Below, one piece after another: positions 23,849 through 32,510 of a stretch of DNA of 64,000 nt. The position numbers were made by a program, and so were the translations under genes. The stretch is from Bacteroidales bacterium (GTDB lineage: Bacteria > Bacteroidota > Bacteroidia > Bacteroidales > UBA10428). The notes beneath the pieces were generated by a model. It was not told the origin of the DNA, did not search any database, and worked only from the letters and a program-made list of their open reading frames with translations. How positions within the stretch are numbered: the stretch's first letter is position 1; every line of letters starts with the position of its first letter. Location: contig JAFGEO010000144.1 in assembly GCA_016931575.1 (NCBI GenBank), positions 1 through 64,000 on the forward strand, written 5' to 3'.

Positions 23849-26362
23849 TTATGTCTGAGGGATACAAACAGAAAAGGTACTTCCTTTATTTATTTCACTT
23901 TCAATCTTCAGACTGCCCTTATGAAGATGAATGAATTCCTGACATAATTTTATTCCTAATCCTGAACCCTGTTCACTGTTGGTCCCGTTCTTTGTGATGA
24001 ATTCAGAAGGATTGTACAACTTTTCAATATCAGTTTTGCTCATTCCGACTCCATTGTCTGAAATGCTAATACTATCATATCCCTTCTCTGTATTGGCTTG
24101 TATTTCTATCCTCCCACTTTGTGGTGTAAATTTTATGGCATTTGATATCAGGTTTCTGAATACGGTTTGTATCATTTTTTCATCAACCTTCAGCATGTGA
24201 TCTTTCGGGATGGAATTAATAAAAGAGATGTTTTTATTAATTAAGGTCGGCTGATACATTGCCGAAATTTCTTCGATAATAGCATGTATATTATGTTCCG
24301 CGATATCAAGTGATATACTGCCAATGCTAATTCTTGACCAGTCCAGCAGGTTATTGAGCAGCTCAAGACTTTTCTCGCTGGAACTTTTGATCATTTTTAT
24401 GTATTGCGCCAGGGTGTCTGGCGGAATATCTGCAGTTTTATCTATTAATAAATCCGTTAGCTGTATTAAATTCCCCAGTGGATTTCTCAGATCATGCCCG
24501 ATAATCGAAAAGAGTTTGTCTTTTGTTGCATTCAGTTCCTTTAATTTATTCTCAGTTAAAATATGTTCGGAGATATCTACAACAACACCGATAATTCCCT
24601 GTACTTGTTGGTTCTTGTCAAAAACCGGTTTAGTAATGGTTCTGATCCATTTTTTAGATCCTTTTTTTGAAGTAAACCGGCATGTCAGCGTATAGGCTTT
24701 TCCCTTGGTTATGCAGTCTGAAAATGCTTTTTCTATTTTTATGCGGTCCTCATCGCTATAGCATTTTAAACTTTCCTTTATGTGGTTCACTTCTTTACTT
24801 TTATCAAAATCATGAATATTGTACAAACCGTCGGACCAAAAAATTTCTTTGGTTTCCACATTATATTCCCAGGCGCCTACATCGAATAAACGTTCGTTTT
24901 CAGCCAACAACTCTTTGATTCGCTGGATTTCTTCAACGTTTTTCTTACGTTCTGTTATATCAATAAATGTAATAATGCGCAAATCTCCGATATCCTCATA
25001 ATTTAATTGAATATGTTTTTTGCCGCCATCCCTGGCAGTTATCTGTACTTCGAAACCTGAACCTTCCTGGTTATTTTTTTTATCACACTTATACTGTTCC
25101 CATCTTGATTTTATGGTTGCTCTTAAATCAGGCGAAGGGAAGGCTTTATTGTACCATTCATCGAGAGTAGGTATTTCATCAATTGTGTAGCCAAATAGTG
25201 AAATAACTTTTTTATTAATTAAAAGTACTTTACCATCTGAATCCAGTAAGGCTTTCCCAATTGGTGAGGATTCGAAAACCAGCTTGAATTTGTCCTGGCT
25301 TTGTTTTAGTTCGTTCTCCTTATTCCTGATATCGGTTAAATCCCAGATGAGAGCAATAACATGTGAAACCTGGTGGTTCTTATCGAAAATAGGGAACACA
25401 ATTTCCTGTAGAATACGTTTATCCTTTCTGGTATTAAAGCCATTTTCTGTAAGACCAAAATCAATTGTTAAAACATGATTTATGCTTTCTCCGGCAAACA
25501 CCTTTTGATAGCGCTTATCGGTTCCGTTTGCTTTACTAAACGGGTCAGTTAGAATATTGAACTTTCCAACAACATTTTCAGTTTTTGGCAATCCTAAAAT
25601 ATCCTGCATGGATTTGTTTATGTCTGAACAGAATCCATCAACATCAAACATTTCAAGTCCTATAGGAAGATTATCAATTATGTTGGTTAGAAGTTCACTG
25701 TTGTTTAATAAAGACTGGACATCTTCTTCTTTTTTTAGAAAGACAAAACTTATTGTTAAAACAAAGGTGGTAACGAAATAAACGATGAACACTAAAACTT
25801 TGGCAAAATCCGGCAAAAAAAGGGCTTCAGTATAATGCGATATTAAAGCATCTGCTGAACGGAACAGCATCACAAAAGAGAAACATATCAGCATAATGCC
25901 GGTGGCGCCTTTTATTTTGCTTTTGGGTCTTATGGTTATAAGATTGATTCCTGCAATCAATCCCATGAACGTGAAAATAATGAATGAAATAAAAATCCTT
26001 ATGTTAAAGGTTTGGTGGACATTTAATGCGAAGACAACCGAAGATATGGATGCAAGAACCAGGAATAGCCGAAGTTTCTTAATAAATTGTTTACTGCCAA
26101 AGGCTGAGAATGAAAAGAATTCAAGGGAGAAACCAAAATACAGAAAGATATTGGTTAAAATGATGAACAATGCTCCGGGTAGCTCTTCCCGGAATAATAA
26201 AAATGACAAACCTGCAGCCTGCAGAAATTTTCCCAAAGCATAGATTAAATACAATCCTGAAGGCTTTATACTTATGAGCGATTTATAGAAAATAAGTATA
26301 ATGGCAATAACAATGTTGATAATAATGATGAGTGTATAAATCGTCTCTATATCAAATGCCAT
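23849..26362 (-). CDS. Membrane-bound multi-PAS sensor histidine kinase
   Basis: The 837-residue kinase has an N-terminal membrane domain of about seven helices (~1-225), three PAS domains (approximately 235-355, 360-480 and 490-610), a HisKA dimerisation domain with the phospho-acceptor in 'FSIIGHDLRNPLGNL' (~625) and a HATPase_c domain with N box 'NLISNAIKFTP', G1 'DNGVGM' and G2 'GSGLGIKL' (~730-830). It autophosphorylates and passes phosphate to a response regulator; none is adjacent. The PAS domains may bind small ligands or haem, but no diagnostic residue was identified. It is transcribed away from the esterase gene and seems monocistronic. Confidence 0.93.
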   Translation of the reverse strand: MAFDIETIYTLIIIINIVIAIILIFYKSLISIKPSGLYLIYALGKFLQAAGLSFLLFREELPGALFIILTNIFLYFGFSLEFFSFSAFGSKQFIKKLRLFLVLASISSVVFALNVHQTFNIRIFISFIIFTFMGLIAGINLITIRPKSKIKGATGIMLICFSFVMLFRSADALISHYTEALFLPDFAKVLVFIVYFVTTFVLTISFVFLKKEEDVQSLLNNSELLTNIIDNLPIGLEMFDVDGFCSDINKSMQDILGLPKTENVVGKFNILTDPFSKANGTDKRYQKVFAGESINHVLTIDFGLTENGFNTRKDKRILQEIVFPIFDKNHQVSHVIALIWDLTDIRNKENELKQSQDKFKLVFESSPIGKALLDSDGKVLLINKKVISLFGYTIDEIPTLDEWYNKAFPSPDLRATIKSRWEQYKCDKKNNQEGSGFEVQITARDGGKKHIQLNYEDIGDLRIITFIDITERKKNVEEIQRIKELLAENERLFDVGAWEYNVETKEIFWSDGLYNIHDFDKSKEVNHIKESLKCYSDEDRIKIEKAFSDCITKGKAYTLTCRFTSKKGSKKWIRTITKPVFDKNQQVQGIIGVVVDISEHILTENKLKELNATKDKLFSIIGHDLRNPLGNLIQLTDLLIDKTADIPPDTLAQYIKMIKSSSEKSLELLNNLLDWSRISIGSISLDIAEHNIHAIIEEISAMYQPTLINKNISFINSIPKDHMLKVDEKMIQTVFRNLISNAIKFTPQSGRIEIQANTEKGYDSISISDNGVGMSKTDIEKLYNPSEFITKNGTNSEQGSGLGIKLCQEFIHLHKGSLKIESEINKGSTFSVCIPQT

Positions 26363-26455
26363 ATAAATAAGGTTTCTCTATTACAAGTTACTCATTTAAC
26401 TGCAATTGTAAAATACTTTCAAAGGACTAATTCTTATGCCTTTTAATAACGCAGG

Positions 26456-26767
26456 CTATTGAGTGTTTAAGGGGTGGGGCGGGCTCATGGTCTCACTAAT
26501 ACGGATCAGCTTTTTTAGTCTGTCCACTGTAATAATCCTGAACGTCATCGCATTGATGGTGATTCTGATGTTGTTGTTGCTGTTCGTCACATAAAAATTC
26601 TTACCTGTTCTGCAATAGAATGCTTCATCAGTATCTTTCAAAATCTGATGAATGAATAGTTCAATTTGTTGTTTGGAATAATCAGCGTTTAATTTTTTAT
26701 TGATCCTCTGGTAAACAAGTTCTGTGTAGCAGATATTTTGGAGAATTTTTTGTTTGGTTACTGTCAT
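26456..26767 (-). CDS. DUF3781 family protein
   Basis: The 103-residue protein matches my recollection of DUF3781: 'NICYTELVYQRINKKLNADY' near the N-terminus and 'KNFYVTNSNNNIRITINAMT' and 'FRIITVDRL' in the second half. No signal peptide or membrane segment is present, so it is probably cytoplasmic. Its function is unknown. The gene is upstream of the histidine kinase gene on the same strand with 93 bases between them, but no link is evident. Confidence 0.82.
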   Translation of the reverse strand: MTVTKQKILQNICYTELVYQRINKKLNADYSKQQIELFIHQILKDTDEAFYCRTGKNFYVTNSNNNIRITINAMTFRIITVDRLKKLIRISETMSPPHPLNTQ

Positions 26768-27097
26768 GTCAGGTGCTTTAGCGAAGAGGTATTTATGAGG
26801 TCTGGTCTAAATTTTAACGGGTTGATTTTCATGAGATGTTTTAGTTGTTTATGGATTATGATGAACCTCAGGATCGGATGTGAAATATAGGCATGTCAGT
26901 GAGGTATAGGGCAGACTGCTATTGATAAAGTCGTTCGTGTCCAATGGAAGTACTATACTGATTTTCATTTGTTCATAGCGTATTGTTGTTATTCCATTCG
27001 CCGCATCGCGGAATGGGTTTTGATGATCTTTCCTCCATGCCGGTTCAATATTGCCTCCTTCTCAATTCCGGATATCCCTTTTTGTAAGCCGTCGTGT
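26768..27097. other. Intergenic region, nothing recognised
   Basis: About 330 bases separate the DUF3781 gene from the chemoreceptor gene. A GC-rich hairpin around 26993-27015 (CCATT/AATGG with an inner CGC/GCG) lacks a T-run on the strand that would terminate the chemoreceptor transcript. No gene was seen. Confidence 0.4.
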
Positions 27098-29044
27098 TTA
27101 GTCAACCTGGAAGAAATTGAGCAGTTCATTCAATACTTCAGTTCTCCTGGCTAATTCCTGGGCATTTTTTGAGATTTCATTAGAAATCATCAGATTGTCA
27201 GAAGTGATTTCCTGCAATTTTGAAATGTTGGAGTGGCCATTTTGCGATTTCAGGTCACTTTCCGGACTGGTTAAAGTTTTAATGAGATCCGAGGTTTTTT
27301 GAATGTCATCAATAATCCTCCTTAGGTTCCTGATCGAATCCTGGGCTTTCCCAATACTCTGATTGGAGATGTCGTCAATATCGTCGGCGGCAAGCTTGCT
27401 TTGTTCTGCCAAGCTTTGTATTTCCTTTGCTACAATGGCAAAGCCCCTTCCATATTCCCCTGCACGGGCTGCCTCAACGGCTGCATTTATCGCTATGAAG
27501 TTTGTTCTGGAATAGATACTTTCAATAATTTTCGTTTTACCTACCACATCCTTCATGGAATCCACTGTCCCATTTACATGATCGGCTCCTGCAATGATAT
27601 TCCGGGTGGCATTGGCAGAAATTTCTTCGATTTTAATCATTGACTGGCTTAAATCATCCGTGAATTTTTCCTGTTGACTTGCTCCCTGGTTTATCTTTTC
27701 TGCATTGACGATAAGGTTTTCCGAAACCTTCATAATCCCCGCTGTGCTGGATTTGATGTTTTCCGTTATTTGTTTAAGCTGCATGACCATCACTTTCAGG
27801 GAATGAATCAGGTCTCCCTCCTTGCTATCCAGCGATCGTATTACCTCATTTGACAAATTCCCTTTGGATATCTGGTTCGCCAGGTCTATGACTTCCCTGA
27901 AATAATTTGTTGATACTTTGAGAGCATTCGCCATCTCACCAATCTCATCTTCTCTGACAATGCCAATCTCGGCATCCAGTTTTCCCTGGCTGCACGATTT
28001 TGCATATTTCACAACATGTTGCAGGGGCCTGGTAATGCTGTACGCTATGAACCAGACAAGGATAAGTATAAGGAGCAAACCAATAGAACCGATGATCAGC
28101 GTGAAGCTTATGCTGCTATTGGCTTCCGATAAAATAACATCCAGAGGTACCGCAATTCCGATCGACCAGGGGGTAGGGGTATTACCGACAATTATGGGCG
28201 CAAATGATACATAGGATTTGGTTTTATCCTTGTTTTCATAAATGAATGAGAAGGATTTCCCTGCTTTAATTTTCGAAATAATTCGTTTATCATTTAGTAT
28301 TTCTGTGACCGGTTTATTAATGTAGGCGGTATCCGGATGGGTTATTAAAATTCCCTGGTTCGAGATTAAAAAGGCAATACTGTTTTCGAAGGGGTGAATG
28401 CTGTTGATTTCTTCCTGAAAACGGTCAAGGGTTATGTCTGTTCCGACTACGCCTGTAAAAATACTGTCAACCAGTATGGGGCAAATAAAACTCGTCATTA
28501 AAATTTCATCCTCCTTATTTCCTGTATAGGAGTAGTAATAGGGTTCCTCGATACTTTCCAGTTTTTCCCTTTTCAGGCGGCCATAATCGGTGTTGTCCCC
28601 ATCAAGGCTTTTGAGGGTATTGTTATTGTGTATTGAATCTCCTTCACGCCAGAATTCTTCAACATACCTCCCGGTCGGCAATTTCCATTCAGGATCAAGT
28701 ACTGACAGCTCCCAGCTATCCCATATCCCATAAAACTGAGGGTTATTAATAAAGACATACTCATACATGTCACGGTGGATGTCAGCCCGTTTTTCTGCAG
28801 GAAGATTCTTATAATTTGCAAAGGCTTGTGTTAAGGTGCGGATAACATCCATATCGCTGTTGAATTCAGCCATGGCACGGCTTGCATGCTCCCGGGCATT
28901 GGCATCGATATAATCTTTTGCATCCTTAAATGCCTTGGTTCTGAATTCATACGAAATATACCCGATACTGATACTTGAGATTATAATTACAGTGCTCATA
29001 ATCGATAGTAGCATCTTCGAGCGGATGTTGAGCTTTATGGACAT
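27098..29044 (-). CDS. Methyl-accepting chemotaxis-type transducer with dCache sensor
   Basis: The 648-residue protein has two transmembrane helices (~12-32 and ~310-332) around a periplasmic double-Cache (dCache_1-like) sensor domain ('GIWDSWELSVLDPEWKLPTG', 'GVVGTDITLDRFQEEINSI'). A HAMP domain (~335-385) and a cytoplasmic signalling domain follow, with the hairpin tip 'NAAVEAARAGEYGRGFAIVA' (~550). dCache domains usually bind small organic ligands such as amino or carboxylic acids. No che genes lie nearby. The signalling domain is short, so it may act in a non-flagellar system such as gliding or type IV pilus control. Confidence 0.92.
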   Translation of the reverse strand: MSIKLNIRSKMLLSIMSTVIIISSISIGYISYEFRTKAFKDAKDYIDANAREHASRAMAEFNSDMDVIRTLTQAFANYKNLPAEKRADIHRDMYEYVFINNPQFYGIWDSWELSVLDPEWKLPTGRYVEEFWREGDSIHNNNTLKSLDGDNTDYGRLKREKLESIEEPYYYSYTGNKEDEILMTSFICPILVDSIFTGVVGTDITLDRFQEEINSIHPFENSIAFLISNQGILITHPDTAYINKPVTEILNDKRIISKIKAGKSFSFIYENKDKTKSYVSFAPIIVGNTPTPWSIGIAVPLDVILSEANSSISFTLIIGSIGLLLILILVWFIAYSITRPLQHVVKYAKSCSQGKLDAEIGIVREDEIGEMANALKVSTNYFREVIDLANQISKGNLSNEVIRSLDSKEGDLIHSLKVMVMQLKQITENIKSSTAGIMKVSENLIVNAEKINQGASQQEKFTDDLSQSMIKIEEISANATRNIIAGADHVNGTVDSMKDVVGKTKIIESIYSRTNFIAINAAVEAARAGEYGRGFAIVAKEIQSLAEQSKLAADDIDDISNQSIGKAQDSIRNLRRIIDDIQKTSDLIKTLTSPESDLKSQNGHSNISKLQEITSDNLMISNEISKNAQELARRTEVLNELLNFFQVD

Positions 29045-29652
29045 ATAGGCGGTTTTTACGGTGGCTCAGGAAATTTACAAAAATTGTGACTGGAATATGA
29101 TACCGCAAAATAGAAGTTATCATACCTTAAGCTCTAACCTACAGACAGACAGAGTGATGAAAGAATATCCAGCTTGTTATCCTGTTGATTAATTGTGTTA
29201 GGGATGGTAGATCCGGGTGGGATTTCCTTAAGCAAGCTGTGATTTTTTTAGTATCGAAAGGTAAAAACAAATAAACAAGCTTCTACGTCATGACGTGCTT
29301 ACTTTCGAAAAATAGCTCGTGCTTCGTCAATCCTGTTTGAATGGTTTGCAGGGGATGGAAATGGTTAAGCTTTGGCGGCCTGTAATGCCGGAATGAATCC
29401 AGAGTAATAACATACTGTATAACAGTCATATACAAATTATTCACGGAAATTAAAACTAACTTCATAGAACTTATAAAATGAGAAATCTACTAGTAAAAAA
29501 ACTATAAAATGAAATATAATCCTATGAATACCTGTGCCTGAATTTCATTTTCAAACTGGATCAATCCGATATGCCTATCCTTCTACCGTTGAAATGATTT
29601 TTTGCTTCCACCATAATTATTGATTAATTTCAGGTTCAATAAACATAAAACT
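29045..29652. other. Intergenic region with a 12-bp palindrome
   Basis: This ~600-base gap has no believable gene; the minus-strand 60-codon frame at 29283-29465 lacks protein-like texture. It contains a perfect 12-bp palindrome ACGTCATGACGT at 29285-29296, flanked by AAGC and GCTT, which could be an operator. Two TATAAAATGA copies lie near 29475 and 29505, before the YbjQ-like gene. Confidence 0.4.
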
Positions 29653-29967
29653 ATGATTATCACAACTACAGATCAGATTCCCGGCAGGGAAATCACTGAA
29701 ATCCTGGGCATTGCCCGGGGAAGCACGGTCCGTGCGCGAAGCATAGGGCGTGATATTTTTGCAGGTCTTAAAAACATTGTTGGCGGCGAAATCGAAGAGT
29801 ATACCAAACTCCAGGCGGAGTCGCGCGAACAGGCTATGCTGCGCATGATCGAAGACGCGAAGAAACTGAATGCTGATGCCATCGTCAATGTACGGCTTGC
29901 TACTTCTATGGTCATGCAGGGTGCGGCTGAGATCCTGGCATACGGAACTGCTGTAAAACTAAAGTAA
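29653..29967 (+). CDS. YbjQ/UPF0145 family protein
   Basis: The 104-residue protein belongs to the YbjQ (UPF0145, heavy-metal-binding-like) family: 'GREITEILGIARGSTVRARS' at the N-terminus, 'RMIEDAKKLNADAIVNVRL' and 'EILAYGTAVKL' at the end. The family forms oligomeric beta-alpha rings of unknown function. I chose ATG 29653, which begins the canonical 'MIITTTDQIPG'; an upstream TTG would add eleven unrelated residues. A tiny membrane protein gene follows 1 base after its stop. Confidence 0.9.
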   Translation: MIITTTDQIPGREITEILGIARGSTVRARSIGRDIFAGLKNIVGGEIEEYTKLQAESREQAMLRMIEDAKKLNADAIVNVRLATSMVMQGAAEILAYGTAVKLK

Positions 29968-29968
29968 G

Positions 29969-30103
29969 ATGTCACAGGAAGGTATCATTGTACTTGCCAT
30001 TGAGGGCACTGCTTTTGTCATAGCACTCATTCTGGTCATATTTCTGATATTCAGGAGGATCAGGATCAAAAAGCAGGAGAACTTTGAAAAAAGGGACAAT
30101 TAA
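29969..30103 (+). CDS. 44-aa single-pass membrane protein
   Basis: This short frame encodes 44 residues: an N-terminal 'MSQEGIIVLAIEGTAFVIAL' leading into one hydrophobic helix (~5-28), then a strongly basic tail ('RRIRIKKQ') that fits the positive-inside rule with the C-terminus in the cytoplasm. Its ATG lies 1 base after the YbjQ stop, so it is surely cotranscribed, and the terminator at 30127 follows 23 bases after its stop. The function is unknown; it may anchor the YbjQ-family protein to the membrane. Confidence 0.7.
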   Translation: MSQEGIIVLAIEGTAFVIALILVIFLIFRRIRIKKQENFEKRDN

Positions 30104-30126
30104 AAAATCTGTCCCCTGAAGAAGGT

Positions 30127-30160
30127 AAATGATCCTGTCTGATTCGCGACAGGATCATTT
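30127..30160. terminator. Bidirectional terminator between converging operons
   Basis: Arms AAATGATCCTGTC (30127-30139) and GACAGGATCATTT (30148-30160) are perfectly complementary over 13 bp with an 8-base loop; A-rich and T-rich flanks serve both strands. It ends the YbjQ unit on the plus strand and the hydrogenase operon on the minus strand. Confidence 0.9.
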
Positions 30161-30185
30161 TTACACCCTGACAATTAATGGCTGT

Positions 30186-30674
30186 TTACTGATCAGCATA
30201 TTCAGCAATGATGCCCTTGATCATTTCAGGGGCAACACGGCCATAGGTTTTTTCACCTACCATAACAACCGGTGCAAGTCCGCAGGCACCAACGCACCGC
30301 AGGCAGCTGATCGAGAATTTTCCATCGGCGGTGGTTTCTCCAACTTCAATTTTCAGCACTTTCTTGATTTCATCAAGCACCTTTTCTGCACCGCGCACAT
30401 AGCAGGCAGTTCCCGTGCAAATGGAAATGGGGTGTTTCCCTTTTGGCAGCATGGTGAAGAAGCTGTAAAAGGTTACCACTCCATAAACTTTGGCAATCGG
30501 GATGGTAAGCTCCTGTGCCACCACTTCCTGGATCTCGGCAGGAAGGTACCCGAAAGTACCCTGTACCTTATGAAGAACATTGATTAATTCTCCTTCTGCA
30601 TTATCAAATGCTTTGCAGATTTCTTTAATCTTATCTACTTGATCTTTTTTGAGTTCTACTTTTATTCTTGACAT
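30186..30674 (-). CDS. hydC: HydC: NuoE-like 2Fe-2S subunit of bifurcating [FeFe] hydrogenase
   Basis: The 162-residue protein is the thioredoxin-like 2Fe-2S subunit (NuoE/HydC), with ligands Cys86 and Cys91 ('ICTGTACYVRG') and Cys127 and Cys131 ('CVGACGLAP'). In the trimeric HydABC enzyme it passes electrons between the flavin subunit HydB and HydA. I prefer ATG 30674 ('MSRIKVELKKD') over the TTG at 30701; the latter adds nine atypical residues. It is the last gene of the operon, 46 bases after hydA, and the bidirectional terminator follows. Confidence 0.93.
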   Translation of the reverse strand: MSRIKVELKKDQVDKIKEICKAFDNAEGELINVLHKVQGTFGYLPAEIQEVVAQELTIPIAKVYGVVTFYSFFTMLPKGKHPISICTGTACYVRGAEKVLDEIKKVLKIEVGETTADGKFSISCLRCVGACGLAPVVMVGEKTYGRVAPEMIKGIIAEYADQ

Positions 30675-30720
30675 TTTCGTCTGCTTTAATGTGTTTAACA
30701 AATTCCCTGTCGTGGCGGAT

Positions 30721-32499
30721 TTACTTCATGTAAATGATTTTCTTCCGCTTGTCGGAGTAATGGGTGTGCAGCAGGTGATGTGCCTTTTCACTCATGGGTT
30801 TACCAAGGAATTCTTCATACAGCTTGATAATGTAGGGATTTTCATGCGATTTGCGGATGGGTTTATTAGCGTCCTCGCGATAGATAGCCTCAGTACGCTT
30901 CTTGATGATCTCCAGATTTCCGTGGTGCAAGGGTTGTCCACCACCTCCAACACATCCGCCGGGACAGGCCATGATCTCGATGGCGTGGAATTCACTTTTT
31001 CCTGCCCTGACATCTTCAAGCAGCTTGCGGGCATTTCCTAATCCATGGGCAATCCCGATCTTAATCGTTGTACCGTCAAAATCGACTTCAGCCTGCCGGA
31101 TGCCCTCCATGCCACGGAGTTGTTTGAAATCCACTTTATCAAGGGATTTCTTCGTGAAGATCTCATAGGCAGTGCGGGTGGCAGCTTCGATAACACCCCC
31201 GGTTGCTCCAAAGATCACCCCGGCTCCTGTTGATTCACCCAGGGGTTTGTCAAAATCTTCTTCCTGCATATTGTTCAGGTCCATGTTGGCCCGTTTGATA
31301 AGGTTGGCTAACTCGCGGGTAGATATTGAATAGTCAACGTCAGGATTGCCGTCAACAGCAAACTCGTCACGCTGGCATTCGTATTTTTTAGCCAGGCATG
31401 GCATGATAGAAACAACTACCAGGTTTTCACGTTTCACCTCGATCTTATCGGCGAAGTAAGTTTTAGCTATCGCTCCGAACATCTGCTGCGGGGAGCGTGC
31501 TGTGGAAGGAATATCCAGCATATCAGTGAATTGCTGTTCGAAGAAGTTAACCCAGCCGGGGCAGCAGGAGGTAAGGATGGGTAACTTGACGTCTTTATCC
31601 CCTTTCAGGTGGCGGCTGATCCTGTCGAGGAACTCGGTACCTTCTTCCATGATGGTGAGGTCAGCAGCGAAATCGGTATCAAAGACATAGTTAAATCCCA
31701 ACTGGCGAAGCGCAGATACCATCTTTCCGGTAACTGAAGTTCCCGGAGCCATGCCGAATTCTTCTCCCAGGGCAGCACGAACTGCCGGAGCAGTCTGAAC
31801 GATCACTGTCTTCTCCGGATTGGAAAGGTCCTCGATCAGCTTGTTGGTGTGATCAACCTCCGTAAGGGCACCGGTTGGACAGACTGCAACACACTGTCCA
31901 CAGTAAGTACACGGGGAATCTTCCAGGTCCATTTCGAAAGCCGGAGCAACGACGGAATAGAATCCGCGGTTGACGGCAGAGAGCGCACCTACAGTCTGGA
32001 ATTCGTTACACATGGTTTCGCACCGGCGGCACATGATACATTTGTCCATATCCCTGATGATGGAAGGGGAGAAGTCTTTCCGGTAGGTTGACATCTCTGC
32101 AATATCCTGATTCGGGATCTCCCGGATACCCAGTTTTATGGCCATATCCTGGAGGTCGCAATTACCTGATTTGGCGCATACCAGGCAGTCTTTGGGATGA
32201 TCGGAAAGGATCAGTTCCATGACGGTCTTCCGTGCATTCAGAACCCGCATGGTATGGGTTGTGACCACCATGCCTTCGAACACCTCGGTCGAGCAGGAGG
32301 GGGCCAGGTTTCGGCGGCCTTCCACCTCTACGGAACAAATCCGGCACCCGCCGGGTTTGTGTTCTATTTTCAGATCCGGCAGGTCCATATAACAGAGTAC
32401 AGGAATATCAATATCCAGTTGCCTGGCTGCCTTATATATTGTTGTTCCCTTAGGAACTTCAACTATTTTATTGTCGATTGTAATTTTAACAGTTTCCAT
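30721..32499 (-). CDS. hydA: HydA: catalytic subunit of electron-bifurcating [FeFe] hydrogenase
   Basis: The 592-residue protein reduces protons or oxidises H2 in the cytoplasm at an H-cluster. In order it has a 2Fe-2S domain (Cys36, 52, 55, 69), a His-Cys3 4Fe-4S site (His101, Cys105, 108, 114), two 4Fe-4S sites (Cys154-164 and Cys197-207) and the H-cluster domain. The latter has intact L1 'TSCCPGW' (~310), L2 'MPCLAKKYE' (~366) and L3 'MACPGGCVGGGGQP' (~510). A C-terminal small-subunit-like tail (~540-592) ends the chain. This is the group A bifurcating (M3) type that couples ferredoxin and NADH. ATG 32499 is 11 bases after hydB with a clear AGAAGGGAG; a longer upstream frame is not plausible. 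Confidence 0.97.
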   Translation of the reverse strand: METVKITIDNKIVEVPKGTTIYKAARQLDIDIPVLCYMDLPDLKIEHKPGGCRICSVEVEGRRNLAPSCSTEVFEGMVVTTHTMRVLNARKTVMELILSDHPKDCLVCAKSGNCDLQDMAIKLGIREIPNQDIAEMSTYRKDFSPSIIRDMDKCIMCRRCETMCNEFQTVGALSAVNRGFYSVVAPAFEMDLEDSPCTYCGQCVAVCPTGALTEVDHTNKLIEDLSNPEKTVIVQTAPAVRAALGEEFGMAPGTSVTGKMVSALRQLGFNYVFDTDFAADLTIMEEGTEFLDRISRHLKGDKDVKLPILTSCCPGWVNFFEQQFTDMLDIPSTARSPQQMFGAIAKTYFADKIEVKRENLVVVSIMPCLAKKYECQRDEFAVDGNPDVDYSISTRELANLIKRANMDLNNMQEEDFDKPLGESTGAGVIFGATGGVIEAATRTAYEIFTKKSLDKVDFKQLRGMEGIRQAEVDFDGTTIKIGIAHGLGNARKLLEDVRAGKSEFHAIEIMACPGGCVGGGGQPLHHGNLEIIKKRTEAIYREDANKPIRKSHENPYIIKLYEEFLGKPMSEKAHHLLHTHYSDKRKKIIYMK

Positions 32500-32510
32500 T
32501 TTCTCCCTTC

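Noticed and set aside
29283-29465. Minus-strand 60-codon frame in the 29-kb gap
   Set aside because: No signal, domain or neighbour supports it and it crosses the palindrome.
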